DNA of 64,000 nucleotides, taken from NCBI RefSeq assembly GCF_958979055.1, contig NC_084888.1, positions 37,591,804 to 37,655,803 on the forward strand. The letters run 5' to 3'. A model generated the notes under the pieces. It did not search any database, was not told the DNA's origin, and saw only the letters and a program-made list of their open reading frames with translations. This document shows, in pieces, positions 27,492 through 39,800 of the stretch. The translations under genes and the position numbers were made by a program. Numbering within the stretch: the first letter of the stretch is position 1; every line of letters begins with the position of its first letter. This DNA is from Alnus glutinosa. Lineage: Eukaryota > Streptophyta > Magnoliopsida > Fagales > Betulaceae.

Positions 27492-28227
27492 CTTACAAAA
27501 TAGCCTTTTTTTCTTTATTGACGTCTCCTTCATTGTTACTCGATATTGGTCATGTGTGGTGGTTTCTTAGCCTAGAAAAACGAGAAATTGTGCTTCTTTT
27601 TTTTCTTTTTTGAATATATATCCATTATTCGTAAAGGTGCTTCGTAATTTGATGATCTATGTTTGCAATGAGCGTCAAACTAAAGCTGGGGTGGGGTGGA
27701 TGTATTGAAATGATGGTGAAGCTTTCACTGTTTGATGCTCGATGTTGTGATGGTTGGTGAAACAGCAGTCTTTAGCAAACTGTAGACATGTATGTACTGT
27801 AAACTTGCTTTGGTTCTTAATGCTTTCCAATATCGGTTTCAGACATACTGTATTCTTTGCAGCTACACGAGGAACCATCAACCGCTGTATTTCTTATGTT
27901 ATCTCAGCATACCAATTTGTTCGAAACCTTTGCTTTTGTTGCAGATGTGATCTGAACTTGAAGCAGACTCCTGCACATAAAGATTCTTGGGTCTTTAGTG
28001 ACACTTTAGTGCCCCCCCAACCAATTAGCATGCCAATAATGATTAATCCAAACCAACAAGAGAAGGAAAACTATGATTAATGATCATTATGCATCAGAAC
28101 AATCGATGCGATTCGGAGACCCTCAAAATCTGGGAGGGAGAGCATGGAATGAGATTCACAACAATTAATTGTTCAAATTGCTAGCCATTCAGACAAATAA
28201 TATGAGAGTATATATAAGATTTTTTAC

Positions 28228-28385
28228 CTGCAAGAATAAGCTGCTGCAATTTGGAGAGTTAAGTTGGCATGGATCTCAATCCACAGAGGATGCCCTGTTT
28301 CCAAAGAACGAAAACCCACCAAAGAAAGTGGCCTCACTTTCCTTGCAAAATTTCTTGGTCCAGCACAAACACAAGTCGTCGCCAT
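28228..28385 (-). CDS. Possible first coding exon of a minus-strand gene (transit-peptide-like)
   Basis: On the minus strand an ATG at 28385-28383 in strong context (GAAATGGCG) opens 52 codons with no stop, ending at a good donor, TTGCAG|GTAAAA (28228/28227). The first 30 residues (MATTCVCAGPRNF...RPLSLVGFRSL) are rich in Arg/Ser/Ala and poor in acidic residues, like an organellar transit peptide. I found no convincing downstream exon between 28.2 and 27.5 kb, and no homologue comes to mind. It may be a gene fragment or chance. Confidence 0.2.
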
Positions 28386-29716
28386 TTCGAGTCAATCCAA
28401 TTGCTTGATCCCGAAAATACCCCAATCCTCCATTTTGGTCGTCATAATTAAATATCATTTTCGTTCATGATGTTTGCAAGTTTATTAATATATTTTGCAG
28501 GGTATTTTTTGCTTTTGATTTAAAAAAGTATTCTGATATCCATAAATATAAAAACTGTTTTTGTGTGTTTTGAAAATGTTTTTGGTGTTAAATTATTTGT
28601 TAATGTTTTTACTTTAAAAGAAAAAAAAAAAGAAAAAAAAAAAGAGAGAACAAAAAATTATAACAAAAAGAGCCTCTACTTTTACTACCTTCGTTAATGT
28701 TATGTGAAAATAAATTATAGGCTATTTTGCCGCATGAACACGTGGTCATGTCAACGCCTATAAAATTGTGCCACGCATACACCTAATCAGATCATACTTG
28801 TCATCTTGCTACGTCATGCCAAATCAACCCCACATTAACATTTTGTTAGAAACAACTCACGGCACGTGGACAAAAAACCAAACAAACGGCTTCAACACTA
28901 AATAACTCGATATTAAAATGGCAAGATGGCAACTATGGTCTTGTTAGGGGTACATGCGATACAATTTTATAGTCGAAGACATAACCACGTATACATGTGG
29001 CAAAATAACACCTTTAATTGATTTACTGAATATTACTAAGTTGTCAAATTGACACTTTTGAAAATTCTAAGGGCTTTGATACAGTTTTCATAAGTATTTT
29101 CAGTTTTAAGTTTTTTTTTGATAAGTTTAAAAAAAAAAAAAAAAAAGGTAATAATTGGGAATTGATTTAGTAGGGCCACTTTTGAAAAAAAAAAATTGTA
29201 TGTGGGGTCCATAAAAGAAAAGTTGTTTGGTAAAAAATTGAGAAGTGTTTTTTGAAAAAAATATATATTTTTATAAAATAATTTTTCTTTCTACAAAAAA
29301 AAAAAAAAATAGTTTTACAAAATATTAAAAAGATTTAAAAAGTGTAAAAAAACTCTTGCCACTATATCAATGATCTGGCAGTCCCCACCGATCGATAGAC
29401 AAACAGAACCTTCGACTATTAAATGCGTTTGGTGGCCACTGTGCAGCCGGCCACCAGATGGTAAAAGATTTCATTGTTTTTATTTATTATATATGTAATC
29501 AACACCTCTACACCCGAAAAAAAAAGGTTGTACAGGAACAACTTCTTCAATGAAAAATATAAAATATTAATTATTTTTTTAGAAACTTTTTATGTTTCAA
29601 TTTTTGAGAAGTGTTTAACAGTTTTTTAGAAGATTTTATGTAGTTTGTTTTGAAAAATGTTTGAGTGGTAGGTCACATCTTAAAATCCGTTTGATTAACT
29701 ATTATTTAAAAAGAGT

Positions 29717-29882
29717 AATGATATTTAGTAAATTATTATACAATTAATGATGTAGCAATAAAAATCAACTTTCAAATCACAAAAAATAACTTGTAAAAAA
29801 AAATAAAAATAAGAGACTGTTTTTCTCTTCGACGTCATCTCAATTGTATGACAGTCATATAATAATCAACTAAATATCATTT
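29717..29882. mobile_element. MITE, AATGATATTTAGT termini
   Basis: The left end AATGATATTTAGTAAATTAT and the complement of the right end (AATGATATTTAGTTGATTAT) match over about 20 bases with two differences. Total length is about 166 bp, it is non-coding, and the flanking duplication is unclear. Confidence 0.6.
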
Positions 29883-30994
29883 ATCATTTGAAATTAGTTT
29901 TCGATGTATAAAAATGAAAAAATGGTTTTGAAAATTTACCAAACAGGCCCAAATTACTATTTGATAAAATTGCAAATCACATGTACTAAAATGTTATTTA
30001 ACCCTAACCAAAATCCAAAAAAGTTGGCAGTTCAATTCCGATCGATTTTTTTTTTTTTTTTTTTTTTTCCTCTTTGCCAAACAAGGGTGATTTAGTCATT
30101 GGAGCCAGTACCTTTACCGTACAAACATCGATTAAGGAAAGGATGTCTGCTAGTGCTCTCCATCTTCGACACGTGCCCCACACTTTGTAAATCTACTTTT
30201 ACGTGTCAACACTCTGTTGGCCCAGCTTGTCTTTTAATACTGTAATCGATCATTGTGCGCCACCAAGGCACCGCAGTTTGGGGCTCCAGCGGGAAATTTT
30301 GTTTTTTCATTTTTACCCTCACGACTACTCCCGCGCAGGAAACTTTTAGAGCTCTAGTTAGCTTTTTGGTAATTTAGCATTACAATTTATAATTAAAGTT
30401 TTCTTTCAATTAGTTAGAAGATTTTTTTTTTTTAATTCAATTTAGTAAATTAAAATTTATCATTAAAGCATATACGTTTTAAATATGAATCATATATTCA
30501 TATACTTTAAGGTCAGTTATATAGATTAAATTTACACTCTTATCTTATTACTATTTAATTATGCTAATTTAACAGTGTCAAATAATATTTAATTTTTTTT
30601 TTTAATAACTGAGCGAAATAAAATAAATTTGTTTTGTTAGAGCTTCTGAAAATTTTAATTATTTTATATTCAATTTTTTTTTTTTAAAAAAAATCTTATT
30701 ATTGATCGCATATGAAAATATATAAGTTATTATATCTCATTAAGCAATATCTTAAGATTTTTATTATTAATTCTTTTAGAAAAAATATTATTTCTCATTA
30801 ATTAATCCATCTTATCAAAATATATTATGGTATTGGCACGCTTAACTTTTGGCGTAAGTTAGCAAGACGAAGAAAAAGCAAAAATTGAGGAAGGAATTAA
30901 AGTGAGGTGGCCTTTTATGAATGAAGCCCCAATTACAAGAATATACAGAGAGAAGCTAAAAAGTTGCAGAGCAGTGCTTGAGGTAAATGCTCTA

Positions 30995-33217
30995 ATGGCG
31001 AATCCACCTAGGACCCGGAAGAGGGTCCTGGCAGTTCTCCGTGCCTCCGATGGAAGCGCCTATCAGAAATGGTAAATACCCATGTTCGCGTACATACTTA
31101 TATACATTTACGTAGCATGCTATTTCGTTTTTATTTCTTTTTCGTTTTGGTTTTTGTTAATCTGTTTTATGCTGAACGTTGCAGCAACAACTGTGGGGTT
31201 TCGGTGGCAGTCGCTCTGGCTGATATGCACGAGTGTGAAACCAAGGAGGAGGTGGTGGTAAAGAGGTTCAGAGGTGTGTGTGGGAGGCAAAGCGTTGTGA
31301 AACAGAGTTTTGGGGACCAACCCAGATCGCCTTTTCGGTTTTTCATGTAAAAAATCTTGTCTTTGAGTACTTTATTGGGTTCCATTATTTTTCTTTTCTC
31401 GTTATTGTTTTGCGAGTTCAATTGGACTTTGAGATTGGTTTTTGTCCTGCTTTATGGATATGTATAAGTTCATGCGTTTAATCATGTAGATTGGCATTTA
31501 TGCGTAAAGAAAAGGATGTATGCGCACGTTGAAGAACACTGACGTAGATGTTTGTTTAAGTTTTGATTATGTTTGGTTGCTGGGAAAATGGAAGATTAAG
31601 AAAAATAAAATTAATATTTGGAGTTTAATGTTTTAAATGGAATTTATTCCAGATGCGGAAGTGCAGTTCAACATAAAAGGTTTGGAGTTTCTTTGAAAAA
31701 TATAGCGCACATTCATGTTTGGAGTTGATGAAGAATCTCATTTTTTTTTTTCGGTGGGTTTGCTAGGGAAAGCTTTGTGAAGACCTGCGAGACTAGAAAT
31801 TCGATTAGCATTGATCGAGATGGGGTTGACACTTGGAAAAACTTGTCCAAGGAGGTAAAGGTGTTACAAATTTTTAATTAGCCCTACCTAAATTATATAT
31901 TTTAATTTGATTGTCATAGTTCCTTGACTTTTTTCTTCAGGAGAGGAAACCATACATCAGTGAAGCTGAAAGGGTCAACTCTTCTTACTTCAAAGCTTTG
32001 CTTGAAGAAATTAACAATATGCAAAAGGTAATTCAATAAATCCAGTGTTGGTGTCATTAATTGATAAACTCTTATTATCGTATATCATCTATTCCCTGCT
32101 TGTTGGAAGGGAGTAATTTATTGGAACAATCATACAATCAGTTCAGATCAAGGCTTCAAAAATGTCATTTACAAGTAATGTGTTCACTTTTTATATACCT
32201 TAGGCCCTTGGTTTAGAACTTGAGAATTCATGACCTGGGTAACTGTTGTTTTCATTCGTTATTAATTCTTCTGTTTTCTGTTGAGGTATGTGATTTGTTA
32301 TTTGCATTGCTCTCTGGTGCATAGGTTTTAAAATTTCATCTGCACTGTTGCTTGCTTTATAATTCAGTCTGTTGCTAGTATTTAAGCAGGGGATATGATA
32401 CGTTTGTTCCATTTTATTCTAAATTTTCTTGATGACAAGAATTAGAAGACCATGCCCACCATATATGATACTGTCTATCAGTCCATGTATAGGTAAGAGA
32501 CATTATTTGGAAAACCTTGACCTGTGAAGCTTCACCTCCACAGAATTGTGTTATCCATAATGTCCTGACATCATTTCAATATGTTGTTATCTGGTTTCAA
32601 CAGTTAGAAGTTAGTAATTTCATAAAGGTAGCTTATTTTTAATACCGATCTGAATTCCTCTTATTTCTTATATCCTAAACTTGCCATTCCTTGTATCATA
32701 TTATCTTCAATAAGAAAAGCTGGCTTTCTCTCTTCCAAAGTAGAGGTTTTCTGGACCTGAATGATGAGAGATTGATTGTAGGTTGACGATGAGGCAGATT
32801 CAGCAACGGTTGGGAAGTTTGATCAGGTTTGTCTACTTCTTGTTGTAGGTGCTTGGTAGAATATTATTTAAATGATTAAATTTATCATTTTTAGTCTGCT
32901 TAAACTTTTGAGACAAGCCGTGATTACAATAATAGTCTATACAATTTTTCCTGTATTTATTATTTGGGGCAATCACAGTTCTATGAAGGCTATGAAGACA
33001 GTGAAGAGTCTGAAGACTACGACAACTCTTATAGCTTTGACAGTATTCAGTATGGAGAAACTGAGAGTTTAGACACTTATGGTGGTTCCTCTCTTTTTCT
33101 GTCTCAGTGCATGTGTGTTTGTCTAGATTTTTCACTAGTGTGCAAGGATTGAGTCAGATGGCCTCTACCTCTATCTACTAATATTGCTACCTTTTTCGTT
33201 CTGCAGTGCCCTACTGA
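30995..33217 (+). CDS. HMG-box protein with N-terminal Cys/His cluster (At5g05330-like)
   Basis: Probable chromatin or DNA-binding protein. Exons are 30995-31071, 31185-31346, 31767-31854, 31941-32027, 32782-32826, 32979-33081 and 33207-33217; all junctions agree in phase and give about 190 residues. The last junction is less certain: reading on from exon 6 would stop at 33152 and give 210 residues. Domains: a basic N-terminus (PPRTRKRVLAVLR), a Cys/His cluster at residues 26-43 (KCNNCGVSVAVALADMHEC), the HMG box from QPRSPFRFFM through DTWKNLSKEERKPYISEAER to about residue 138, then an acidic Tyr-rich tail (FYEGYEDSEESEDYDNSY). The start has good context (CTAATGGCG). The At5g05330 relationship is from memory. 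Confidence 0.82.
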
Positions 33218-33557
33218 TTTCCTGAAATTCATGAAACCAGAAGTGGTGCAATCATGGATTGTCAAGAAATCTGGCTGAAGTTGAAGTTTGCACGAGAAGG
33301 TCCCCTTTCTTGTCAATTTTGGCTTAAAGGGGGCCAACCAATTGGCAATGGCAGAAATCTAGATTATGACAGAATTTATGCCATTACCTATTTTCTCAAG
33401 GCAAGTCCATTTGGCTATTGTACAGTGCATTAGGGGTTTTGGATTGTAGCCTAGACTGTACATATCTATTTTCCTTCGTAGTGTTTGGAAGGTTTCGCAT
33501 TTGCCATTTTTTTTGCTCATTATTTGAGACAGAGAGCTTGGTACTTCGGTGGAACCC

Positions 33558-33588
<31 letters not shown>

Positions 33589-33889
33589 TGTTCCCTTAAT
33601 ATGCTATGTGATGCACTAAAGGTATTCTGTTGTGAGTTCATATTTTCTTTTAGGGAAATCAAGTCCCAAGTCCCAAGCCCTCTAGCCCTCTCTGGTTTTC
33701 CTCATTTCGACTTGATCATAGATTTTAATTTGATGGATTTAAGACCTAAGTTTAGACTCATTCTAAATATAATTATGCTGCTCAGATAATTAAAAAGGGT
33801 AAGAAAAAAAAGTTAATAGAGAAAAAATTGTTTGGGTTGGGTGACCCAATCAAGTCATAATGGTGGCATGACCCTGTTATGGTTGGATT

Positions 33890-34130
33890 GTGCTGGTTAA
33901 TTACATAATTTAATTTATTATTTTCTATAAGTTTAAACTTTTGAGATAATCGATAATTTAACATGCTATTAGAGCATATGTTTTGAGTTCCAATCCTAAT
34001 TTACAGTTTATCTTCATTTCAATTAATTAAATATTTTACTTGTTGGGCCGAATTTGTTAAGAGTGTTAATTACATTATTAAATTTGTTATTTTTCATTAG
34101 TTTAAGTTTTTGAGATAAATGGTAATTTGA
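33890..34130. repeat. Dispersed repeat fragments, two partial units
   Basis: TTAATTACAT...AATTTATTATTTTCTAT-AGTTTAAACTTTTGAGATAA and AATTTAACATGCTATTAGAG are followed by a second partial unit with ATTACATTATTAAATTTG and AGTTTAAGTTTTTGAGATAA. They match units near 14.6-15.0 kb and 39.9-40.1 kb. Origin is uncertain; a small LTR-type fossil is possible. Confidence 0.4.
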
Positions 34131-34388
34131 TAGTGTTTCCATCCATTGCCTCTGTTAGGGGTGGCTCGAGCCTTCTCTCAAATAGGGGTAGTTGTATCCA
34201 TTTTGACTGGAGTGACCATAAAGCAACCCTCTAACCGGAGAGGCTACCGTTTGACGTCGTGGTTGGGTTGGGTCACCTAGTCTAGCCATTTTTAAATTGT
34301 GCCTTAGCTCAAGTTTTAAACCAATAAAATTGAAAATTGAGGTCTTTAAAGACACAATGGAGAGGGCTTATTTCTCTTTCTTTTAAGG

Positions 34389-34765
34389 GATAATTATATC
34401 GTTGATCCCTGTAGTATGCCATAATTATTTTTCATTCCCTATGGTTTAAAAAGTGCATGGAAGGTCCTTGTGGTATATAATAATTACAAATCAATTCTTG
34501 GCGTCAAATTCTGTTAAAATTTTTAACAGATTCCGTCAAATGCCAGGTCAGCACCAGGTGTCGCCAATGAGATGGCGACACGTGTCCATCTTAATAAAAA
34601 AATATAAATTTATTAAAAAATAAATAAAAATACTTATTTTTTTTATAAAAAAAAAAAAAAAAAAAAGAATAAATGGGGTAAGGGGGTGGCTGTCAATGGT
34701 GGTGCGCGGCCACCCCCGGCCACTGGGGGTAGCTGCGCACCACCACCCCCAGGCCATTGGAGGTG
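34389..34765. mobile_element. Right-truncated copy of the 36-kb MITE family
   Basis: It starts GATAATTATATCGTTGATCC and follows the left half of the 36033-36638 element closely (TATGCCATAATTATTTTTCA, CCCTATGGTTTAAAAAGT, CAATGAGATGGCGACACGTG). The core is a GC-rich inverted repeat around GTGGTGCGCGGCCACCCCC and GGGGGTAGCTGCGCACCAC. The right inverted arm is missing, replaced by unrelated sequence after about 34765. Confidence 0.65.
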
Positions 34766-35089
34766 GCCCCTAAATCTACTAGGAGTGGAGCTTCACGTTC
34801 CTAGTTAGCCCCAAATAATCAACTTTTCCTCGTTTTATGGCCCACTTCAATGTAGGGCCTAGCCCACCAAAGATCATAAGGTTGCATCTTCCTCTAATTG
34901 TATTCTTAGACAAAAGTTCTCAATTTTAATTTTAATCCTCAGAGTCAACAGTCTTAATCATTGTTTAACTTATTAGGAAAAAAAAAATCAAAGGTCCAAC
35001 AGCGTTGTTTTTTCTTTAGCAGCCGAAATGTGAAATGAGAAGCAAAAGTCCACGGTGGCTGGTCTTTCATTCCCCGTTAAAAGTCTTCT

Positions 35090-35345
35090 TGACGGGTCAG
35101 ATGGATTGGAATTTCTAGGATGCAACAAATTTTACAAAACTTATAAATGAGTCAAATTAAGATCGATTTGCATAATCTTATACTCATGCATTGATACGAC
35201 ATAAACACGACACACGGCATTTAGAGTTAATAATTTTTTATACGACCTGCAAACCGAAATGAACCCAATACTAAATTATGAGTTAAGGTTAAGGGGTTTA
35301 ACCTGTTTTATTAAAATGAGTAAAGCTAAGATTGATCTATATAGA
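35090..35345. repeat. Dispersed repeat family, diverged copy
   Basis: A relative of the repeat at about 25515-25755 and 55385-55735. It shares phrases such as GACGGGTCAGATGG, CGACACACGGCATTTAGAGTT, TTTTTTATACGACCTGCAAA and TTAAGGTTAAGGGGTTTAACC. Limits are approximate. Confidence 0.35.
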
Positions 35346-36032
35346 GAGAGCGAATTTGAGTAAAACTATATTTTATAACTATTTTACAACTTGCAGATAC
35401 GTTTTTGCATGTGATTGGAACCACGCCAACTACTAAATTATTTTTTAGCATATTATAATCACATGCTGACGCGTATTAACAAGTTGTTAAGGAGTTGTAG
35501 ATCTAGTATTTTTCGTAGGCTTTAGGTATATATAGTTGTGGGAAAAATGCTTGGAATACTACCGTTTTTATTACCTCTTCACAAAAAGCTTACTTTGTTG
35601 TCAATATGAGTGCCACATGGCACAACATATGTGAAAAAAAAAAAAAAAAAAAAAGAGTAATGCCCAATGATAATTTTAAAAGCCACCTCATTTTTTGATG
35701 GACACTTAATTGACATTTAATGTACTAATAAAATTACTCGAAAAAAAGTAAACAACAAAATTTAACAGAAAATGCTTATGATACTTCGAATTTTATTATA
35801 AAGTCATTTACAAATTGACGTGGTACTTCATAATTGATTAAATAATTAAAGAGCATATGATAAGACGATTTTTTTTTCTTAGTTATTATTACTCATTGTA
35901 GATTATCACGTTAGTTTGTAAAAAAAATGTATAATAAAAGTTACAATACCTAAAACATGACTCAAATTTAACAAAAAAATTGAATTATTTAATAACATAC
36001 ATATATTGTGGCTGCTATATATATATGTAAGG

Positions 36033-36638
36033 GAAAATTACACCGTTGGTTCTTGTGGTATGCCATAATTATTTTTCACTCCCTATGGTTTAAAAAGTTC
36101 ATGGGAGGTTCCCGTGCTATGCAGTAATTACAAATCGATCCCTAGCGTCAAATTCAGTTAAATTTTTTAACAGATTCTATCAAATGCCACGTCAGCACCA
36201 CGTGTCGCCAATGAGATGGTGACACGTGTCCATCTTAATAATAAATAAATAAATAAACATATTTTTTTAAAAAAAATTAAAATTCAAAAAAAAAAAAAAA
36301 AAAGCAGCAAGGGGTGGCGCGCGGCCACCCTTGGCTTTCGGGCCACCCCTTTAATCCCCCGGCCACCGGGGGGTGCTTCCCTTTTTTCTTTTTTTCTTTT
36401 TTTCTTTTTTTTAAAGGTATTTTTATTTATTTTTTAATAAATTTATATTTTTTTATTAAGATGGACACATGTCGCTAACGTGTAGAACTAACAGATTCAG
36501 TCAAAATGGTGGATGGAAAATCGACTCAGGGAGTAAAACGTAATTATTGCATAGCACAGGGACCTCCCATGAACTTTTTAAACCATAAGGAGTGCAAAAT
36601 AATTATGGCATACCATAGGGACCAACGGTGCAATTATC
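36033..36638. mobile_element. Complete MITE with ~100-bp terminal inverted repeats, probably Mutator-like
   Basis: The left arm (AATTACACCGTTGG, TATGCCATAATTATTTTTCA, GGTTTAAAAAGTTCATGGGA) is the inverted copy of the right arm (TCCCATGAACTTTTTAAACC, TAATTATGGCATACCATAGG, CCAACGGTGCAATTATC). Inversion continues inward through a stretch ending in ACACGTGTCCATCTTAATAA. The core is a GC-rich CCACCC / GGGTGGC hairpin. About 606 bp, with flanks of TATATATAT on both sides that may include a 9-bp duplication. It carries no transposase. Confidence 0.75.
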
Positions 36639-36879
36639 TATATATATATATATATATATATATATGTAATTTATAAAATATTTACAGTAAAACAGCTATT
36701 ATTCTTCGTACGTGCATGGTAGCCAGTGGACCACGAGTCACACACGTGGTGCGTAGCAATAGAATAAAAAGAAAAGATGAAATTGGAGTCCAAAAAAAAT
36801 AAAAAATAAAAGATAAAAGCAGCTCCTTTCTACGGGTTTCGGAGCCAAAACTGAAGTATATTCCTCTGGTTGTATCCTA

Positions 36880-39800
36880 ATGGGCTGTGCCACTTGCGGC
36901 AATTTCAGAACCTCTTCTCTACTACTTCCATGGAGACCCTCTTCTCGGATTCCACAGTCTTCGTTCCCTTCAAACATCGGATTACTGGTCTGCCTTTATT
37001 TCTTTATTTATATTTGTGTTGCTATCATTTAATTCGACTATTAATTGCTCTGTGTTTGACAGAAATTAAGGCGTTCGAACCTGGTTAAGGATAATCTGGT
37101 GGTCAGGAACGCTTTTGGGTTCGACGAAAATGGCTCCTTTAATGGGTTTCCCATCACACCCAACAAGCTTTTCATGCAAGAGGTACTGATTCTCATGCCC
37201 CTTTTAAAATTTTATTTATTAGGACTATCTGATTTTTGTTTAACCAATCTGTTTGTTTTTGTTTCTTTCTTTAATATTGTTTACCGGAGCTCAAAAAAAG
37301 TTTCAGTTTTTTATTTCTGCGTTTGTTCTTAATTTGCAATTTTTATTTTTATTTTTTGCGTGGGAGATGTATTGGTGAACCTATTTATGTTCGACAGTAG
37401 AGGCTCTGGGTTTAGCTCTTATTTGATAGTATTTATGTTTGAGGTAGTAATTTGGATGAATTGGATATTTGTACCTTTGGTTGTGTTTCAGACGATTGGA
37501 GCTGAATATGGAGAAGGTTTTGAGACTTTTAGACCAGATGGGCCTCTAAAGGTTGATGTGGTAAGGAATTTGGCTCATCTTATATGCGTGTTTCAGTTGT
37601 TTTCTCATATGTTTGTTGAATTTGGTGACCATGCTATGCTTGTTGAAGCGGGATGAGGGTAGTGCATTGTATATGACTCACGGTTGTTAAATTCTTATTG
37701 CAAATAGGATTTTTTGAACGATAGATTGCAAGAAGGTTTTCTTAAGCGAATACGCTATGCAATGAAGCCGGATGAAGCATATGGTCTTATTTTCTCTTGG
37801 GACAACGTGGTGGTAAAATTCCAAACTTTGGCAGCGTGTTTCATGGACTCATTTGGTGATGCTGGATATATTTGTTATTGGATTTGTCAATTTTCTTGGT
37901 CCTATGGAACTAGAGTGATATTCAGATGGAGTAAAACCAGTTAATGATGCAAATCTTGATTACACATGATAAATGACTTACATGTGAAATACACCAGTGA
38001 TTGACCGCTTTTTAGAAGGCCCAACATCATAATTGAAGTCCTAAAATGACAAGGCTATCACCAGAAATAACTTTCATGCAATTATAATTGATACAACCAA
38101 ACTAACAGAAAATAGGATTATAAATGAGCTTCCCACATAAGCAGAATTTTTGCAACAGTCTGCAAGGAGACTCGGGCCATAAAATGCCTGGTTGCTTTCC
38201 ATATCAATTGTTACTCTTCACGCACAGAAGCACACTATTCCCAAAATGCAGTAGATTTATTTTACCCATGCAATTGCATGTATAATGTGTTTCAGGCAGA
38301 TACTCGAACTCTAAAGTTGAATGCTTGGAAGCAGCTTGCCTATGAAGAAGGTATGTGACAACTTTTTCTTATGGAGTTTTTCCTTTCCTTTTCCTTTTTT
38401 TTTTCTTTGTGAGGGGGCATATATTATTGGTTGTAATTCAGCTGATTTGCAAAACCAATGTGGAGAGAAATAACACTGCTGGTTAAGTTGAATAAAAAAT
38501 GAGCGAGTGTATGCAGACATATAAGAGCGACTTATATGCAGATAAAGAAATTGGATTTTTGGAGATGGTGGGTGAAATTTTCATTTTGCTTCTTTTGCTT
38601 GGATTCAATGAGATTGAACCAAAATGTTCTGGCACAATGATTATATATTTGGTTTTTGAATTCTCATGCAGGAAAGGAAATTTCTGAAGATGGTGATTTG
38701 CAAAGATTGATGCTTTATGCGGGTGCTGATCATGTACTGCATAAGGTTTGTAAATTTATGGTCATTTTAGGATTTTTGAGTACTTTTTTTCTGGTCAGGA
38801 TTTTTGGATACTAAATCTGCGGTATCTGTTACAATTATGACATAGTGTTGTCTCAGGAATGTGTCTCTTTTTAGATTGAAAGAAATTGGTTTTCAGAGAT
38901 GGAGGCTGTTGTTTCTTATCAACTGTCTGTTCCTTCTCTTTTTTTTTTTTTTCTTTCTTTTTCTTTTTTTCATTTTTCTTTTTATTATTTTTCTTTTTAT
39001 TTTTTTTATTTTATATCAAAGTTTCTAACAAGTTTCCAAAAACTTTCAGTTTTTACGACTGTGGGATGAATCAGAAAGCGAACTTGAGAGATTGAAGTTT
39101 AGGTTTTCGGAGTTGTATTTTGGGAATCTTCTCGAAGTGAGCCCTTGCTTCAGTTGATTCTATTGGTCTTATGTTTGTGCCTCAGGTGCTACAACTCATA
39201 TTACCTCCCTTTTCTTTTTCAGATTAAAGAACCCATGGAGGGTCTCAAAGAATGGCTGGATGCAGTATCTACAGCTCGCATCCCTTGTGCTGTTGTTTCA
39301 AATCTTGATCGGAGAAACATGGTACAGGCCCTAGAGCAAATGGGGCTCAAGAAGTATTTCCAGGTTGGCGATCTTTTTTCTGCCATTACTGCATTGTTAT
39401 TGGGAGCCATTTTTATATCAAAGATCTGGTTGCATATTTCTTTTGATTCTGTTTTTAGGGATATGCTGGTAAATTAAAAAAAATAAAATAAATAAATAAC
39501 ATTTTTTTGACAAATATCTAATGAGAAACTGCGGTGGAAAATACAGTATGCCACTATCACTTTTGATGAAAATGCATGAAAAGTGAGCTTGAAACATATT
39601 TCTTTTGAACAGATGGCGAGAAATTCTTGTAGGTTACACTAAATAGTAACTCTTCTTAAAGTCTCTAAAAAGTAAATGGTCAACCGTCATTTACCTCAGC
39701 TAATTGTTATCTTCTTGGAGTTGCAGGCAATTGTGACTGAAGAAGATGGTATGGAATCAATAGCTCATAGGTTTCTTTCTGCAGCTGTGAAGGTATAGTC

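Larger units (their letters stand above)
27492..30994. other. Intergenic region between WEB and HMG-box genes
   Basis: Includes the WEB 3' UTR. A candidate minus-strand first exon at 28228-28385 is listed separately. A MITE is at 29717-29882. Otherwise the DNA is AT-rich with long A/T runs (for example 28620-28650, 29130-29150, 30045-30069). The last 150 bases are the likely promoter and leader of the HMG-box gene. Confidence 0.5.
33218..36879. other. Intergenic region with two copies of one MITE family
   Basis: The left part is probably the HMG-box 3' UTR up to about 33.4 kb. Dispersed repeat fragments are at 33890-34130, a truncated MITE at about 34389-34765, a unit of the 25.5/55.4-kb repeat family at about 35090-35345, and a complete MITE at 36033-36638. 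Short AT and poly-A runs are frequent. No conserved reading frame was found. Confidence 0.55.

Noticed and set aside
29060-29700. A larger hAT-like element bounded near 29070 and 29960
   Set aside because: The proposed termini match too weakly (GGGC plus AT-rich words) to separate from background.
38886-39095. Phe-rich 69-codon frame
   Set aside because: It is the pyrimidine tract of a PYRP2 intron running into exon 7 out of frame.
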